A stretch of DNA of 64,000 nt from Baylisascaris procyonis (Eukaryota > Nematoda > Chromadorea > Rhabditida > Ascarididae): the NCBI GenBank assembly GCA_037389465.1, contig JAZARR010000230.1:1054001-1118000 (forward strand), in the 5' to 3' direction. The notes beneath the pieces are model-generated. The model saw nothing but the letters and a program-made list of their open reading frames with translations. It made no database searches and was not told the DNA's origin. The translations under genes were made by a program, and so were the position numbers. How positions within the stretch are numbered: position 1 is the stretch's first letter; every line of letters starts with the position of its first letter. Shown here in pieces: positions 13,601 to 36,700 of the stretch.

Positions 13601-14506
13601 ATACGTTTTAAATATTTCTCGAAGTGACCAATGGTCATTGTAATATTTTAAATGAACTTCGAATAAATTTTCATTTTTAATGAAAGAAAAAAAAATTTTT
13701 TTTTCTTTTCTAACGTTTTTTTTTTCAGGTTTATTTGAGAAAATCACCCGATTATTGTGTAGAAGATAAGAGGACAGGATCGTTTGGAACAAAAATGAGG
13801 TCAGTTCCTATTATTAATGAGGGGAGAGGAGGGGGGTCATTTTGGAGTGTGGAATATATGAGTGAAAAGAGTGACCAATAAATTTGCATAATCTCACTTA
13901 ATTAGCATATTAGTCAATAAATCTACAAAATGAATATTCTTTCGAATGTCTCTCTAAGTTATCTTTGCTAATATTAATTACGCTTAGAGGTGATATCTTT
14001 TTTATTTCATCACAGTTTTAAATAATTTTAAGTTATTTCAGCCTCATATTTTTTATTCATCGTTCAATTGTTGTTGCATCGTCGAATTTAGCTTGTATTA
14101 GTTAGAATACCGTTAGTATATAGATGCGATCAACACTATAATTCCCAATGAAATAAGTGGGAAAGTTTAGATTTAAATTTAAATTTAAATATTAGATAAT
14201 ATTGCATTTGAAAGTAATAAATTTTAAGAGCTCTTTCAATAAAAATACGAAATAAACTTTGGAAGTACCATTTTCAAGAAATTCATTGAAGTACCATTTT
14301 TCAGGAATCTAACGAAGTATCATTTTTTTAGGGAATGTAATGTAACATCACCGGGTGCTGATGGTTGTGGTAGTTTATGTTGTGGACGTGGTTATAATAC
14401 ACAACAAATAATGATTGAAGAACAATGTGAATGCAAATATGTTCATTGTTGCTATGTGAAATGTAAAACTTGCTCATATTTAATCGATAAACATTATTGT
14501 AAGTAA
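7688..14506 (+). CDS. Wnt family secreted signalling ligand (391 aa)
   Basis: Ten exons in frame: 7688-7773, 8748-8841, 9639-9792, 10075-10217, 10964-11086, 12263-12379, 12676-12785, 13235-13337, 13729-13799, 14332-14506. Residues 1-25 are a signal peptide. Wnt landmarks follow in order: GLVGYQARMCRR (about 55-66), DRRWNCS (91-97), [13 protein letters not shown] (123-135), [11 protein letters not shown] (160-170), [10 protein letters not shown] (230-239), the acylation hairpin [11 protein letters not shown] (248-258), [10 protein letters not shown] (311-320), and a cysteine-rich end including LCCGRGYNT and [13 protein letters not shown]. Wnts are lipidated glycoproteins that bind Frizzled receptors. 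About 45 residues between the EWADAPWRR motif and the NQHNN motif form a long linker. Exon 8 must use the donor at 13338; the nearer GT at 13297 breaks the frame. I cannot assign it to one of the named nematode Wnts. Confidence 0.93.
13089..13184. repeat. GA-rich simple repeat in Wnt intron 7
   Basis: About 95 bases of GA/GGGA/GATAGA repeats sit about 50 bases upstream of Wnt exon 8 (13235). The sense transcript carries an uninterrupted purine tract close to the 3' splice site. Confidence 0.9.
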
Positions 14507-16553
14507 TTAAATATAGTAAATATTATTTAGTGAAAACTATTTTTTGAATTATTATAAACGATTTAATATTTAAAATTTATTTGAGAGAAATTTTTTATTG
14601 CGATAAAATAATTATCAATAAATCTCTTTTGAGAGAAAAAAAAAAGAAAAAACTATTATTGAAAATGTTTTTTTTAAATGAAAAAAGAAGATAGATAGAA
14701 CGTTAAATTTTATTGTTTATGAAACGAATATTTCATCGAATTAAGTGAATATTTTTTTTAAAAAAATGAGTATAATAAATATTTGTAATGCTTTAACGAA
14801 ATGTTAGAGATAGGAAGAGATACGGGAACATCCTAGACTTAAATCTCTAAAAAAATAGCTGTTTTATAGCGATATTCACATAATTTTTTACTTTCGTGTG
14901 TGCTGTTCAACTATTTTGTGACATTGTTACCGTAATTAGACAGTTTGATATTACCGTAATTAGACAATTTGATATTGCCGTATTTAGAGCATCCTTTTTA
15001 ATTTTTATTTTGGAAGCTTGTGCTGCTAACGATTAACTATGCATAGCCGATCAACCAAATGAAGATAGGGGCTTTAATTGAAGTGTTTACGATCGATAGT
15101 GAGAGGATGAAGTAAGCCTTTCACAACGCCAAGCATTACACTACACAACATAACAATGGATGCTGTCCTCGTATACAAGGAGATTAGTACAGCCTAATAT
15201 CCCGAACTTAATTCAGGAAGACGGATGGACTGGATTTGATGGGATTTCATCTGGATTTGATGGGGATTGATCTAGTTTGGCACTGGATTTGATCTATACA
15301 ATGCATGCAAACCGAAATACTTGTAATGCTCTAAGGCAATCAATTCTAACGACAGAACTCTGTGTTGAAAATTATGAAAGAGCGCCATCTCTCAGATGTT
15401 GCAGCTTGATTTAGTGGGATATAAATATAGATAACTGACCAGTTGCGGATGAATCGTTTACCTATACGACCGATTAAATCGTAAGATGCTCGTTTTTCTC
15501 GCAATATGTGAATAATATCTGTGATTGTGCTGATGAAAAAAAGAAAAAACCATTTCCCAGAATAAAGTTACGCTTTATTTCCATGAATTTTCATCATTTC
15601 TTCCATCAAATTGTGCTGGTAGCAAAAGAGAATCAACAACTGATAAATGATATCAAGCTTGATATCACACAAATGGGTGGATCTTCATATAGGAAAAGAA
15701 ATAAATGCACATATCAACCTTCGATGAAATGCTCATCTTAATTACGGAAAACACTGGAACAAAGTCGATGGTCATTTAACAAATGGAATAAATAGATGTT
15801 GAGATATTCCCAAAACACCTTGCGGGAAAATATTTTATTTATGCATCTTTCGAGATTTTAATTCCCACTTATTGCTAAGGGAATACAATAGACATATTTT
15901 CCCTTATTGCTAAGGGAATACAATATGTCCATTATTTGTTATAAAAGCATTTATGTCCACTACCTGTCATGAAAGCATTGTGATCTCAAAGCATGCCGCC
16001 GCTTTCCCATGGGTCCAAGAAAGAGCTAAATGGCTCTACTCAGAGATTTCAACCTAGGCGGTAACTGCACCCATTTACAACCAATAATAAACTTTATAAT
16101 CTTTATTCCCATTCTTTGTCACTAAATACAACGACAGAAACTGATTTCAACCATAATATTATGGACATAACTATTCATATGCAAAATAGAATAGGTACCA
16201 CTACAGTCGAAGATAACATCACTTGAACGATTATTAAATGGCGTTCACCTATTGCATCAATCAACGAAATCAACCAAAAGGCTTTCCAATTTGAATATGA
16301 ATCTATTTAAATTGAGGTAGTAAATTTTCTTCGGATGGGTTAGGATAATCTCGTAGTCAAAGCTGACCTGAAGGATGTGACTTCCGGTTTAATTACATTG
16401 TCATAATCAAAAAAAAGCCGATCAAAACAATACGACTTGCAACTCCATTAATAAAAACAATTGAAGAGTGAATAAAATTTAAAAAATAAAAATAAAAAAT
16501 AATATTGATACAAAATCATAACAATAAATATTCAATGAAATAAGGTGATCGAT
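14507..16553. other. intergenic spacer between Wnt and SF3B6, with short direct repeats
   Basis: The two genes converge here. No gene was recognised. Seen: a roughly 24-bp repeat with ATTACCGTAATTAGACA at about 14928-14990; GGATTTGAT repeats at about 15220-15295; two copies of a 23-bp element (TTATTGCTAAGGGAATACAA) near 15868 and 15902; and a following roughly 32-bp imperfect tandem to about 15986. An open frame at 15508-15741 has no recognisable protein. Confidence 0.65.
15868..15986. repeat. short imperfect tandem duplications
   Basis: The 23-bp element containing GCTAAGGGAATACAATA occurs twice (about 15868-15890 and 15902-15924). Two copies of a roughly 32-bp unit built on TGTCCATTA...AAAGCATT follow immediately. 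They are local duplications with no terminal repeats or coding content. Confidence 0.6.
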
Positions 16554-17890
16554 TCAACGTCGAGGTGTAGGAGTGAAACCAAATTTGTCTTTCTTTTCGC
16601 GTTCTAGATCTCCACCAAGATTATAACGATCTTTAATCTCTTCAAGTCTTTCTTTTGCTTTCTCTGTATCCATTCTTCGATAGGCTTTTGTTGCCTGAAA
16701 TATAGTTGAAGTATTAATAATGGATGGGTAATTTTTTTAAATAAAATAAACTCGCTATTGTTTAGAATGCACCTTATTTGGTTGTTCAATTTCAAATTTT
16801 TACAAATTATTTAGAAAATTTATGAAAGATATTTGATGTAAAAACGCTCCTATATATTCCAATATATGGGAAAATCGGGCTGATGATAATTCGATGAACG
16901 AATGTTCCGTATATTTCATTGCCATAATAGAACAGGTACAGGTATAAGATAACAAGTATAGGTATAAGGTACAGGGTATAGGTAAAGGTGTAAGGTGTAG
17001 GTATAAGGTAAAAGGTACGGGTATAAGATAAAGGTATAGGTATAAGGTGTAAGGTGTAGGTATAAGCCCTACTTACCTGATAGTATAATACGACAAGATA
17101 TCGATTTGAAACATTAAAACCCGAGAGATGTTCACATGCATTTTTTGCATCAAATATATCTTCATAGACAACAAATGCTGTACCACGTGTCTCTGATGTA
17201 TTCCCACTGAAACAAAAAAAAACAATTTTTAGAAACAAAAAAAAAGTATATCTTTTTAATTTATAATTTATTTTTAACAAATTCAAAAACAATAAAAAAA
17301 AATTTTTTTCACCAAAGAAATCTTTTGCAATCATTTTTAAGTTTATAATCACCTTATTACGATAATATTCCGTTCAATACTTTCATCAATCAATAAACTC
17401 TCTTGTAATAGAAAGAACATCGTAAACACGAGAATAAATTAGAAGCGGTACCTTCTATGTCCTATATTGAGGGTCGTTTAATTAATAAAGTCACTTTAAT
17501 AGCAAGAAAAAAAAACGATTCTGCAGTAGAAAGGTTAGACTTCGCGACTACGAGTTCAAGAACTATGTCTTAAAAGATGTATTACCCTCAACTTGAGATT
17601 ACCTAAAGCTTAATCCGCTAAAGCTATTTGCAGCTTAATCTTATTCCTTACTAAATTGCCACTCATATAACACTTGTAATATTACGAGATAAAAAAAAAA
17701 ATTTAAAAAATTAAAAATAAATTATCAATGAAAATAATACTTACACTCGAATTTGTCGTACAGCACCAAATTTACCGAAAATATCGTACATTTCTTCACT
17801 TGTAATTTTATACGGTAAATTTTTTACGTAGAGAATTCGATTCACTTCCGGTGGAAGTTTTTGATTACGAGTTCGATTTGCCATTGCCAT
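16554..17890 (-). CDS. SF3B6: SF3B6 (p14/SF3b14a) splicing factor (138 aa)
   Basis: Three exons on the minus strand: 17745-17890, 17077-17206 and 16554-16694; phases agree and give 138 residues. The N-terminus reads [18 protein letters not shown], then the RRM with RNP2 (ILYVKNL, about 19-25) and RNP1 (RGTAFVVY, 56-63). [27 protein letters not shown] and a basic C-terminal helix ([18 protein letters not shown]) follow, all close to the animal protein. SF3B6 is a U2 snRNP SF3b subunit that contacts the branch-point adenosine region and SF3B1. The first ATG is chosen because the second (17884) would drop the conserved MA. An upstream TTTTAAAG could be a cis or trans splice acceptor, but that is unproven. 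Confidence 0.95.
16928..17068. repeat. degenerate GGTATAAGGTA minisatellite in SF3B6 intron 2
   Basis: About 140 bases built from variants of GGTATAAGGTA/GGTACAGGTATAAG. It starts nine bases past the exon 2 donor (exon 2 ends at 17077). On the sense strand it is rich in TACCTATACC and therefore pyrimidine-biased. Confidence 0.85.
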
Positions 17891-19044
17891 CTTGCTTGTT
17901 GTTGGTTTAGCACTCTTTTCTTTAAAATTCGAATAATCGAATAATTTAATTCACTAAATATAGAACTGAAAAAAAAAAAGATGGAATATATTTACTGACA
18001 GATCGTTTGTTTTTTTTGTGCGATTATTCATTTCTCGTTAATCAATCGATTACAGCTCAACCCATTTAGCTTAAGTTAACGATGCAAAAAACGATTAGCT
18101 AAGGGCAAATTATATATGAATATATGAAATTTGAACGATAAAAATTTAAAAAAAACAAACTAACTAAACATGAAAGCAATTACGAAATAGGCTAATGCGC
18201 TTTTTGGCTAATAAGATAGTCTAATAAAAACTGGCACAATATGCGCTTTTTGCAATTCGGCTCATCATATTATCGAGTAAACAAACAATTATAAAAACAC
18301 ATCAATATTCGCTTATGCCATTACCACCACTAGTTCATCTCCACAACATATAATATCCGCTAAGCGTTATGTTTGATTCGTTCGACGAACAAAACGCTAA
18401 ACCATTATTTTTGGCAAATAGCCAACCGATCGCTGCAAGATTCCATGTCGAACGTTGCAGCTAAATTTTGCGATAAATATTCCATGCACAAACTAGGGAC
18501 CACACGGCCCATAACTAAGGTGGGGATGGGGGAGGGGGCTGACAGCACTGATGAACTATCCAGGTGGAGGGGAAGGCAGTGATCTGTATATGGCGATCCA
18601 ATGAACGGGGGAATCGGTATCGAAATGATGAGGTCGTCGACCTCTGCAATACGGAGTGGTTTTGCTCTCCTCCCTACCCTTTTCCCTCCTATACCTTCCC
18701 TCTTCTGCCCAGCCGTACCTACATATGAGGGAAGTAGGTTGGAGTTTATTCTAGTAGACACTTGTCAGCTATATATTTGAATATTTTCGCGCCTTTATTC
18801 TATCAATAAATATGCCTAAGGGGGTCTAACAAATCAAAAGGCGAGGCTTAACACTCAAATATGACCTGAACGGGAGCTATAGTGGCATATCGCAATGATG
18901 GGACGCGTATATATATATATATATATATATATGGTGATGCCTTTATATACGAATATTCTTCGATAAGTTTTTGAAGCAGATGTTTGAATGTTGTTTTTGT
19001 TTGTGATGTATTCCTTATTTATACAAACAAAAAGAATATTTTTT
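17891..19044. other. intergenic region between SF3B6 and bestrophin A
   Basis: Upstream of SF3B6 and downstream of bestrophin A, both on the minus strand. It contains an AT dinucleotide run (18908-18932) and a less AT-biased patch around 18480-18730. Overlapping open frames on both strands in that patch have no recognisable protein. The first few hundred bases above 17890 are the likely SF3B6 promoter. Confidence 0.6.
18908..18932. repeat. (AT)n microsatellite
   Basis: Uninterrupted TA/AT dinucleotides for about 25 bases. Confidence 0.9.
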
Positions 19045-24130
<5,086 letters not shown>

Positions 24131-25646
24131 CACGAGATAATTGTCCAATCCTTAAAAATAAAAAATAAAAATTCTTTTGGATATACACTCATCTCATAAC
24201 GTACAATAATTTTGACCAATTATGACCAAATTTGACCAACCAAAATGGCCAACATTTTTTTTTAAATTTAATCTATTTGTAATTGCGAAGAAGTTCGCAG
24301 TAGAATGGGATTCTCGAGAAATTTTGTTTAAATGAATAAATAACATACAATCGACCTGTCAATTTCTAATTTTTTTGAGAACATACAAGTACAGAGGGTA
24401 AACCAAAACATCCCATATATCCATTGTGGTTTGATTTTGTTGATTATAGTGAGTTCAATATTGCCTCGAGGTGATCGATGGCTATTTACAACTGCAATCT
24501 AAGGTGACTATAGTTCAATTGATCTGCTTTTATTTTTGCATAGGCAATGACCACAAAACTAAACGTATAGGGAATTTGACACACTCTCTTTTTAGTGATC
24601 TGTAGACAGCTCTCGAAACGTTCTCGTTTATCAACCATAATATTGATTATTGACACAAAATCAATGCTAAATATAACATCGATCCCGAAAAAAAAATATA
24701 AAAATAAAAAATAAAAATGAAAAATAAAAATAAAAATTTGGAAGAAGTAATAATATTAGTAGCACAAGACATCAAACTATTGCAAGCAAATATGCATTTA
24801 GAAGAAAACTTACCTACGCTCGTGGTGGTATATATTCGAAACTAAAGATTGAAATTATTTGAAAGGAATGTGAAGTATATATACAATGTCAACGCAATAT
24901 AAAAATGACACGTAGAAATATAGAAATCTGTCTCAATCAATGCGAAAGGAACACTAATATTTACATTATGGAATGTTTCAATCGACGACCTTTTTTGTAT
25001 CAAATAGACCATATTTGCACTAACAGAAAATCGCCACCCATTTATTGGGAATAACATACCTCTGGGAATGATATGGGTAGTTTGATCGATCAACTAAGAT
25101 ATATGATGATTTTTGAAGAACGAAAATGAATTCGATTGTTTTTTTTGTTTTTTTTTTTTGCAGAAAATAATATTAATTCCCACCATGAGATATTATAGTC
25201 TCTTATTTTTGCAAATTTCATAAATATATGACGTCATCGGTTTTCAGTTAGTAAAAACAGAGAAAAAAATAAATGAAATTTTATTGATAAACAAAATTTA
25301 CATATATTACAACAGCGATGATTTTGTACAAATTTGAAATGATTGTTGAGTGAATGAATAATGTACGCTTAACCCGAATAAATTCCAATGATCAACTCTG
25401 AAAAAAAAAATGATTATTTCAGAATAAAATAATATCGCTATAAAGTTGTTATAAAACTTCTGAAATATTAAATCATTAAATATTTTCAATTATATTTCAT
25501 GATCGATTTTATATTGAAATCGAAAAAAAAAACGATGAAATAAATGAAAAAAAGAGCAAATTTTTTGCCAATTCGATTAAAATTTATATAAATATTCATA
25601 TCTATATGAAATATACTATAAACTTACACTATCGAAATGCTTTAAT
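24131..25646. other. spacer between the two bestrophin genes
   Basis: Holds the 3' flank of paralogue B and the probable promoter of paralogue A. Open frames at 24842-25093 and 25307-25489 (minus) do not resemble bestrophin or any family I know. No duplicate bestrophin exon was seen here. Confidence 0.6.
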
Positions 25647-30391
<4,745 letters not shown>

Positions 30392-33300
30392 ATCTGAATG
30401 AAATATAAACCGGAAATACTCTTTCATTAAAAATAAATAAATATTACAAATAACTATTTATTTAAATAAAAATTTTAAATAAAATCACTATTTATGATGA
30501 TAGAATGTTTCGTATATTGAATGCAATTGAAAATTAATCAACAATGATTGGAAATGATTAAAGGAACGTTTATGAATTTTGATGTAAAAATTGAAAAAAA
30601 AAATTTTGAATTCCATTTTTATTAATTGCTAAATGATATCGAGATAATAAATTCTATAGGATTTAAAAGGAAAAAAAGAGAGGCGCAATATTTTCGACTG
30701 AGAGAATTTTTTTTTATACTTCGGGTTTCTTATTAATAATCATCCAACAAAAGTATTCAATTTTTGTAAATTGAATTTAAGTATTTTTATATTTAATTCC
30801 TTACATGGCATAGATAGTTAAATATTATCGGAACATTACCGGAATAAGCTCCGGTAATATTCCGGTTTATTAAATAGTATTAAATATCGGAAGATAATAA
30901 TAAAGCATCATCAATATTAGCTTTAAATAATTCCATATCATCTAGCAATTCAACGTTTGCTAACAATTAAAAAAAAAAAAAACAACAACAACAACTAGCA
31001 AACACATAAATACAAGAATTGATAGAATAACTATCACTACAATTAGTGAATAACAATTAGTGAATAATGATATATGCAAATAATTAGAAAATATGCAAAT
31101 AATTAGAAAATATGCAAATATTCGAAAATATGCAAATATTAGAAAATAATATGCAAATATTAGAAAATATGCAAATATTATAAAATATTTCCAAGTAGTC
31201 ATATACTCGATATCGAGCAATCGTCTAGATGAATTCCTATTGATCTACATTACCTATTACGGTGACACACATTCATAAAGGAGTCTATATTTGAAATGTT
31301 CTCTACAGTTATATCGACACTACACATTTAATGTAAACATCATGCTTTATAGTGCATAATCGAGAATGTTTCTGTGTAATTGTGTCAACGTTTCGTTCAA
31401 TTTCCTCAACAATTGTGATTTTTTTCGCTAAAAATTCTAGTACATTCTTCTCCCCCCCCTCTCCACACCCCCTCCCCCCCCTTCTCCAATATGCCTCACT
31501 CAATATTTGTTAATAATTTTAAAAAATTTGAAATTTTTTATTGCATTAATTATGAATAAAAATTCAAAAATTATTTGTTACTAACGGGAGGATTATATGT
31601 AAGCGAAATATTGTTTCATATTAGTACTTTATTGAATAGATATAGTATCTATTTTGTGCAATATAGATTCACAATATATAGACATAATTTCTAGCTTATT
31701 ATTGAATTTTGCACTAGAAAATCATCAAATTTCAATAATGCATTAAATATTTTCTTATGTGTAAGCATGTTTAGCGATAATCACTCCTTCATCCAATATT
31801 ATTATCTTTTTGTTAATTATCACTTCATTGAGTTATTCACCTTAAAAAGAACCGGAAATCATGCCCACCTTATTCACTGAGAAAAATTGACGAGAAGGAG
31901 GAGAGGGGGAAAAATTTTGCAATTTTTGTGAGTAAAATCAATTGTTGAATATTTAAGTGCATGTTAACTATGCGATCCATACGATGAACCAACCTCTCAA
32001 GTGTTTTTTAAATACTCTCATCGTTAGTACACCTCAGGTAGAACGTTCATAACAATCACCCTGTATAAGTAGGTAGTAGTATGCCTAATGAGAACCTCCT
32101 TCCCATTCCTGTCCACCTCTCAGATCCTCAAGCGGAAGAAACCCGACATCTTTGTTGCCACCAACAAGAAACTCTTATTCAACCGTCCTTCAACGGATTT
32201 CCATCCCCGTACAAGCCTCATCTCCATAGCAGTATCGACAAATCATTATCCAATTCAATTTATCTATAGTACGGTGCTTGGAGAATTGCCAATGATTTCG
32301 CAATAATTGCGAACCATGAACTTCTTTATTTCTGACCAATAATCGAAGAAGGCGCGCTAGTTTATGACGACGGAGTTGCTGTGGTGTGTTGCTTGCTTCT
32401 TTGTGGGTGGCTGTTCATGCGATGGTGTATGTTGGATGTGTGCATTTGCGCTTTTCACTATATTTTACGGTACACTAATGGATGTATAGACCAGTGAATA
32501 GTGGATAGCAACAGTTTTGATGCTTAGATTCATGATGGGGGGGGGGTATTGCAGGCAACCTAGAATTAACTGTATGATTGCGGGTTCTTTAATTAGCTGG
32601 GACAGTCGTCACTCATACTTCATGACGATTCAATGTTTGTGGGGTTTTTCCTCCAATTATGTATGTTATGAAGCAGTAGTAATGGTCTCAACTTTGTTCT
32701 ATTATCTAGCCTTTTGGTCTTTTTTGTTGTAAGGTGACACTCAAGGAAAAAAAAACAAGTTTCAAGTTGCTTAACATAGTTTCGGTTGTGTATATAAGAA
32801 GCAACTTCTCGTTTTTTTGGTCACCACTTGCAAGGATGTGGTACCTATGAATCCATATCAGGTTTACTATTATTAAATGTATGTGTACTGTTATTAAGTA
32901 TAGGTATACTGTTATTAAATGCCTCATTATGGATTCAGGGAACGACCTCAGTCATTTAAATAGATATAGAGAAGGCAGCAATTATTGTTCAGATCATTTA
33001 GCGCAATGAAAAGAAATGATTGAAATTTGAGGTGAATGTTTTTTTGCATAAATAGTGAAAAAAAAAAGAAGATGAGCGGAATATGCTCTAATATTAGGCA
33101 GATGGATTGTTTTTGAAATTAAACCACCATTGAATTCTTGGACGATAGTTGTTTCAGAAAAGATGAATGAGAGCTCCAACGATACCATAGGTTATTTTAG
33201 TGAATTGAGTGTGATTCCGTCGTGTTCTCCTCCCTCCCCCTCCCCCACCCCCCTCCTCCACCCCCTGCTTCACCCTTCCTTCCCTCTACCCTCTGGAAGA

Positions 33301-33776
33301 TCCCAAGCCGATAGGCAAAATAACAGAAACAAATATTATAATAGTTCATCCGATATTGTTCAACATGTTCATAAAAACATAGAAATATCCCAGCTAATGC
33401 CTTCTTCCCGATTGGTAGTTATATTGGTTTAAACGTCGTGCCATCTTTAATCAAGAATATTATGCAATTGAACTCTATTTGATGGTACGACGATGAGTTA
33501 CGATGCGAGAGAGAGTTATGGAAAGTTGATTGCTTAGAATGATTTAGGAAAAGAACCCAACGTAAATATATGTCAGCTTTATGCAAATTTTTTGCCACCT
33601 TAAACATTTTCACTTCCTATCAATGAAACTTTATTTTCGTTGTCCAAATATTTCACTTTTTATGATTTACCCACGAATTTGGGCAATTATTTATTGATAA
33701 TAATTTTATTGACTCTATATTTAATATTAAAGGATCATCGTAGTCGATTTCAATCGAAAACGGTCGAAGAGACGTA
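30392..33776. other. intergenic region between divergent bestrophin B and hnRNP F/H genes
   Basis: Shared upstream region of two divergently transcribed genes. Seen: an AT-rich tandem repeat (about 31070-31190), C-rich tracts near 31451-31486 and 33228-33268, and a 10-bp G run at 32537-32546. Open frames around 32081-32306 and 32517-32732 have less AT-biased sequence but no recognisable protein. No conserved exon was found. Confidence 0.6.
31070..31190. repeat. ATATGCAAATAATTAGAAA tandem repeat
   Basis: Six to seven copies of a 17-21 bp unit built on ATGCAAATATTAGAAAAT. Each contains ATGCAAAT, an octamer-like sequence, though this probably reflects the repeat rather than regulation. Confidence 0.8.
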
Positions 33777-36700
33777 ATGAATCCTGAGACGAATTTTATT
33801 CGATTACGTGGGCTTCCGTTTGCTGCTAAAGAATCGGATGTACGCAATTTTCTACAAGGTAATTTTTAGTGTCTTTTTATTTTATTTTATTTTATTTCTT
33901 TAATAAGAATATTTGATCAAATCATTAGCATAATTTTGAGTGTTCTAACCTTCTAAGTAGATAAAATATGGCTATCCTGAATTATGCATGGAAAATGAAA
34001 GCAGTTATCAATGAGTACAGGTAAGTTGGCTTAAGAAAGCGAAAAAGTGACAATATTAGTAATTCTTGATGACCAAATTGAACAACCAATAGCATTATAC
34101 CGAATTCAGTTTCTTTCGTTGGCTATAACTATGAGAATATATGGCTATATTGTTGTCTTTTATATTAAATTAAGTTTACAATAATATGATCAACGCAAGT
34201 AAATTGATAAATATTGAAAAGGGAAAACATATTTATAGGGATCACGGCAAAATCGATTACATTCACGTTGACTTCAAGTGGCCGAGCGAGTGGTGAATGC
34301 TATGTGGAGTTGAATGACAACAGCGCTGTAAAGGAGGCACTCAAATTGGATAGAAACGAAATCAATGGACGTTATATTGAAGGTTTTTATCATTTTTGAG
34401 CGTTTGTGATATGATAAGGTGATTACATTATTGATAAGGAGATAAGAGTGATCGATATAAAGATATCCGAGGTGTTATAAGGTGATTTCAGTGTTCACGG
34501 TGAGTGAGGGTGAGTTGGCGATGATGATTCGTCATGGTGTGATTCGTGGTAGTGGTGAATCGGAAAGTCGATACGCAAGCAATTATGTAGTGCGACTTCG
34601 AGGACTTCCATATAGTGCCAACGTCGACGATATTAAAGAGTTCTTTAAAGGTATTCATTCGCAACGTATCGTCTATTACATATCAAGATGTATCATATAC
34701 GTGTTGCTGCTATTCGTTTATTAGAAGCTGAGAGTATATTAGTCTTCTAAATAATAGACTTCGTTTTTTTTAAAATATTTGTGTTGATTTCAACCAAAAT
34801 AAATCAAGAGGACTATAAGTGAATTCACACCATACTAAATGACTGTGAATGATACGTTTATTTCATGAAATGATTGTTGATTAATCGACGATCTTCAACT
34901 ATAAAAGTTTATAAAAATGTTGAAATTTTTACTCGTAACCACGTTGTGAAATATTTGTAAGCATAAAGCAAATTACTATTTAAATATGCAAAAATAACGA
35001 ACAGTATTTGTGAATAGTAATTTAAATCTTAATATATAAGCCATTGGTATATTCTTTTGTGATGATCGATTTTCTGTTGTCGAAGAAAATATTCACATCT
35101 GCAAAGGTCAATAACGCGCGTGTTTTTTTCCATCAGTCTAAAGGCTGAATAAATCCACCAATAACGATAGTGATTGCTAATAGGTATGATGGATTAGTGA
35201 AATTAGTTAGAGTATGGTATAGTGGTATGATTAGTGAAATATTTGCATATTTAGTCGGCTGGACGCCCGTCTCAGTGGTAAGCGGGCGGTGAAAATTATT
35301 TCATTCCCATATGGTAAGTGGTAGTGTGGTGTGGTGTGGTGATATGATTTATGGGATATAGGCCTGGATGTAGCGGACGTTGTTATCGACAAGGAGCAGG
35401 GGGGTCGTCCTTCGGGGGAGGCATTCGTACGTTTGGCCAGCAAAGAGCACGCCGAGCTGGCTCTCGAGAGGAGCAAAAACAACATGGGCTCGAGGTATGG
35501 GTTTTTACAGGGGTTGATTTCTTTTGCCAATAGTTTCATCGCCGAGTGGTATTGATTGAAGTGATTCCTGTTGATTACATTAATGTTGATCTCCGATACG
35601 TTTGCATCGTTTTTTTTTTTTGGTGAAGTTATTGTCGAGGATTCGGAAAGAAAACGATTTTATGTATTTGAAAAGAAATCCGTTTATCTTTTGAAGTCGG
35701 ATATTGAAGATTCAAGCTAAATTTATCTGATTGACTTATCCGTTATCATTATCAAATCCGATATAAAATCTATTCCACTATCAAATATGTTGAATGCATC
35801 CAATGCATCTCGTCATATTTCGGTGTTCAGGATCGATGTGTTTGCTATCACTATATCGCATATTGTCTACAACACTAGATCACAGTCTGTTTTTATTTGA
35901 TGACAATTTCTTCTCATAGAACTTGAATGCGGAAAATGGATCCGATTTTTTAGGGGGGGGGGGGGAGACAGTAATATTTTACGGTACTGGAAATTATAGT
36001 TTACTGCTTGGTTCTTTAGGTTACTGGTTAACTACTTAATGGGTGGGCAGATGATTCATTACTTTTTTTGATCATTATATAGTTGCTTTAGATATGTGGA
36101 GGTATTCCGAAGTTCGGGTGAGGAAATGGACAATAGCTTCTATACATCACGAGGAATTCCACCGCCGATGGCTGGTCCTATTCCTCTACGAGGATTGAGT
36201 CCAGCATCCGATCCACGCTACGGATATCGTGATCGGTGCGTTCGTATATTGTGATTGTTTCATTCGTTCATAGATGGATAGCATTTTATAAAGGCTTCAG
36301 GAGTTCTGTATGTTATTTTTTATTCATTCAGGCTTTTCCTGTTTATGCTTTTATGCTGAATATGATTCATTATAGTCGATTTTTTTGCCGATTTTTCACT
36401 GAAATTATCGTTTCAGCTATGGCGGATATGGGAGTCGTTTTGGTGGTCCAATGAGAGGAGGTGCAGGTTATCCACGTCCGGCGCCCTATGATCGTCCATA
36501 CTACGAGAGGGACAGATATTCACGATACGAACCTGAATACGATGAGTTCGAATATGATGCAGCGGCAAAAGTGTTCATGAGAGGTAAGCGTCACGTCTGC
36601 CGTTTTACGGTTCTGAGCTGATCACTGAAATGTAGTCTGTGCGATCGCATTTCGAGACACGGGTATTTTTTAATTTTATCCTAAATCATTTGAATATATT

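Noticed and set aside
32364..32489. A 41-residue cysteine-containing hydrophobic frame starting MTTELLWCVACFF
   Set aside because: Short, isolated and without homology or splice context. It could be chance in a less AT-rich patch.
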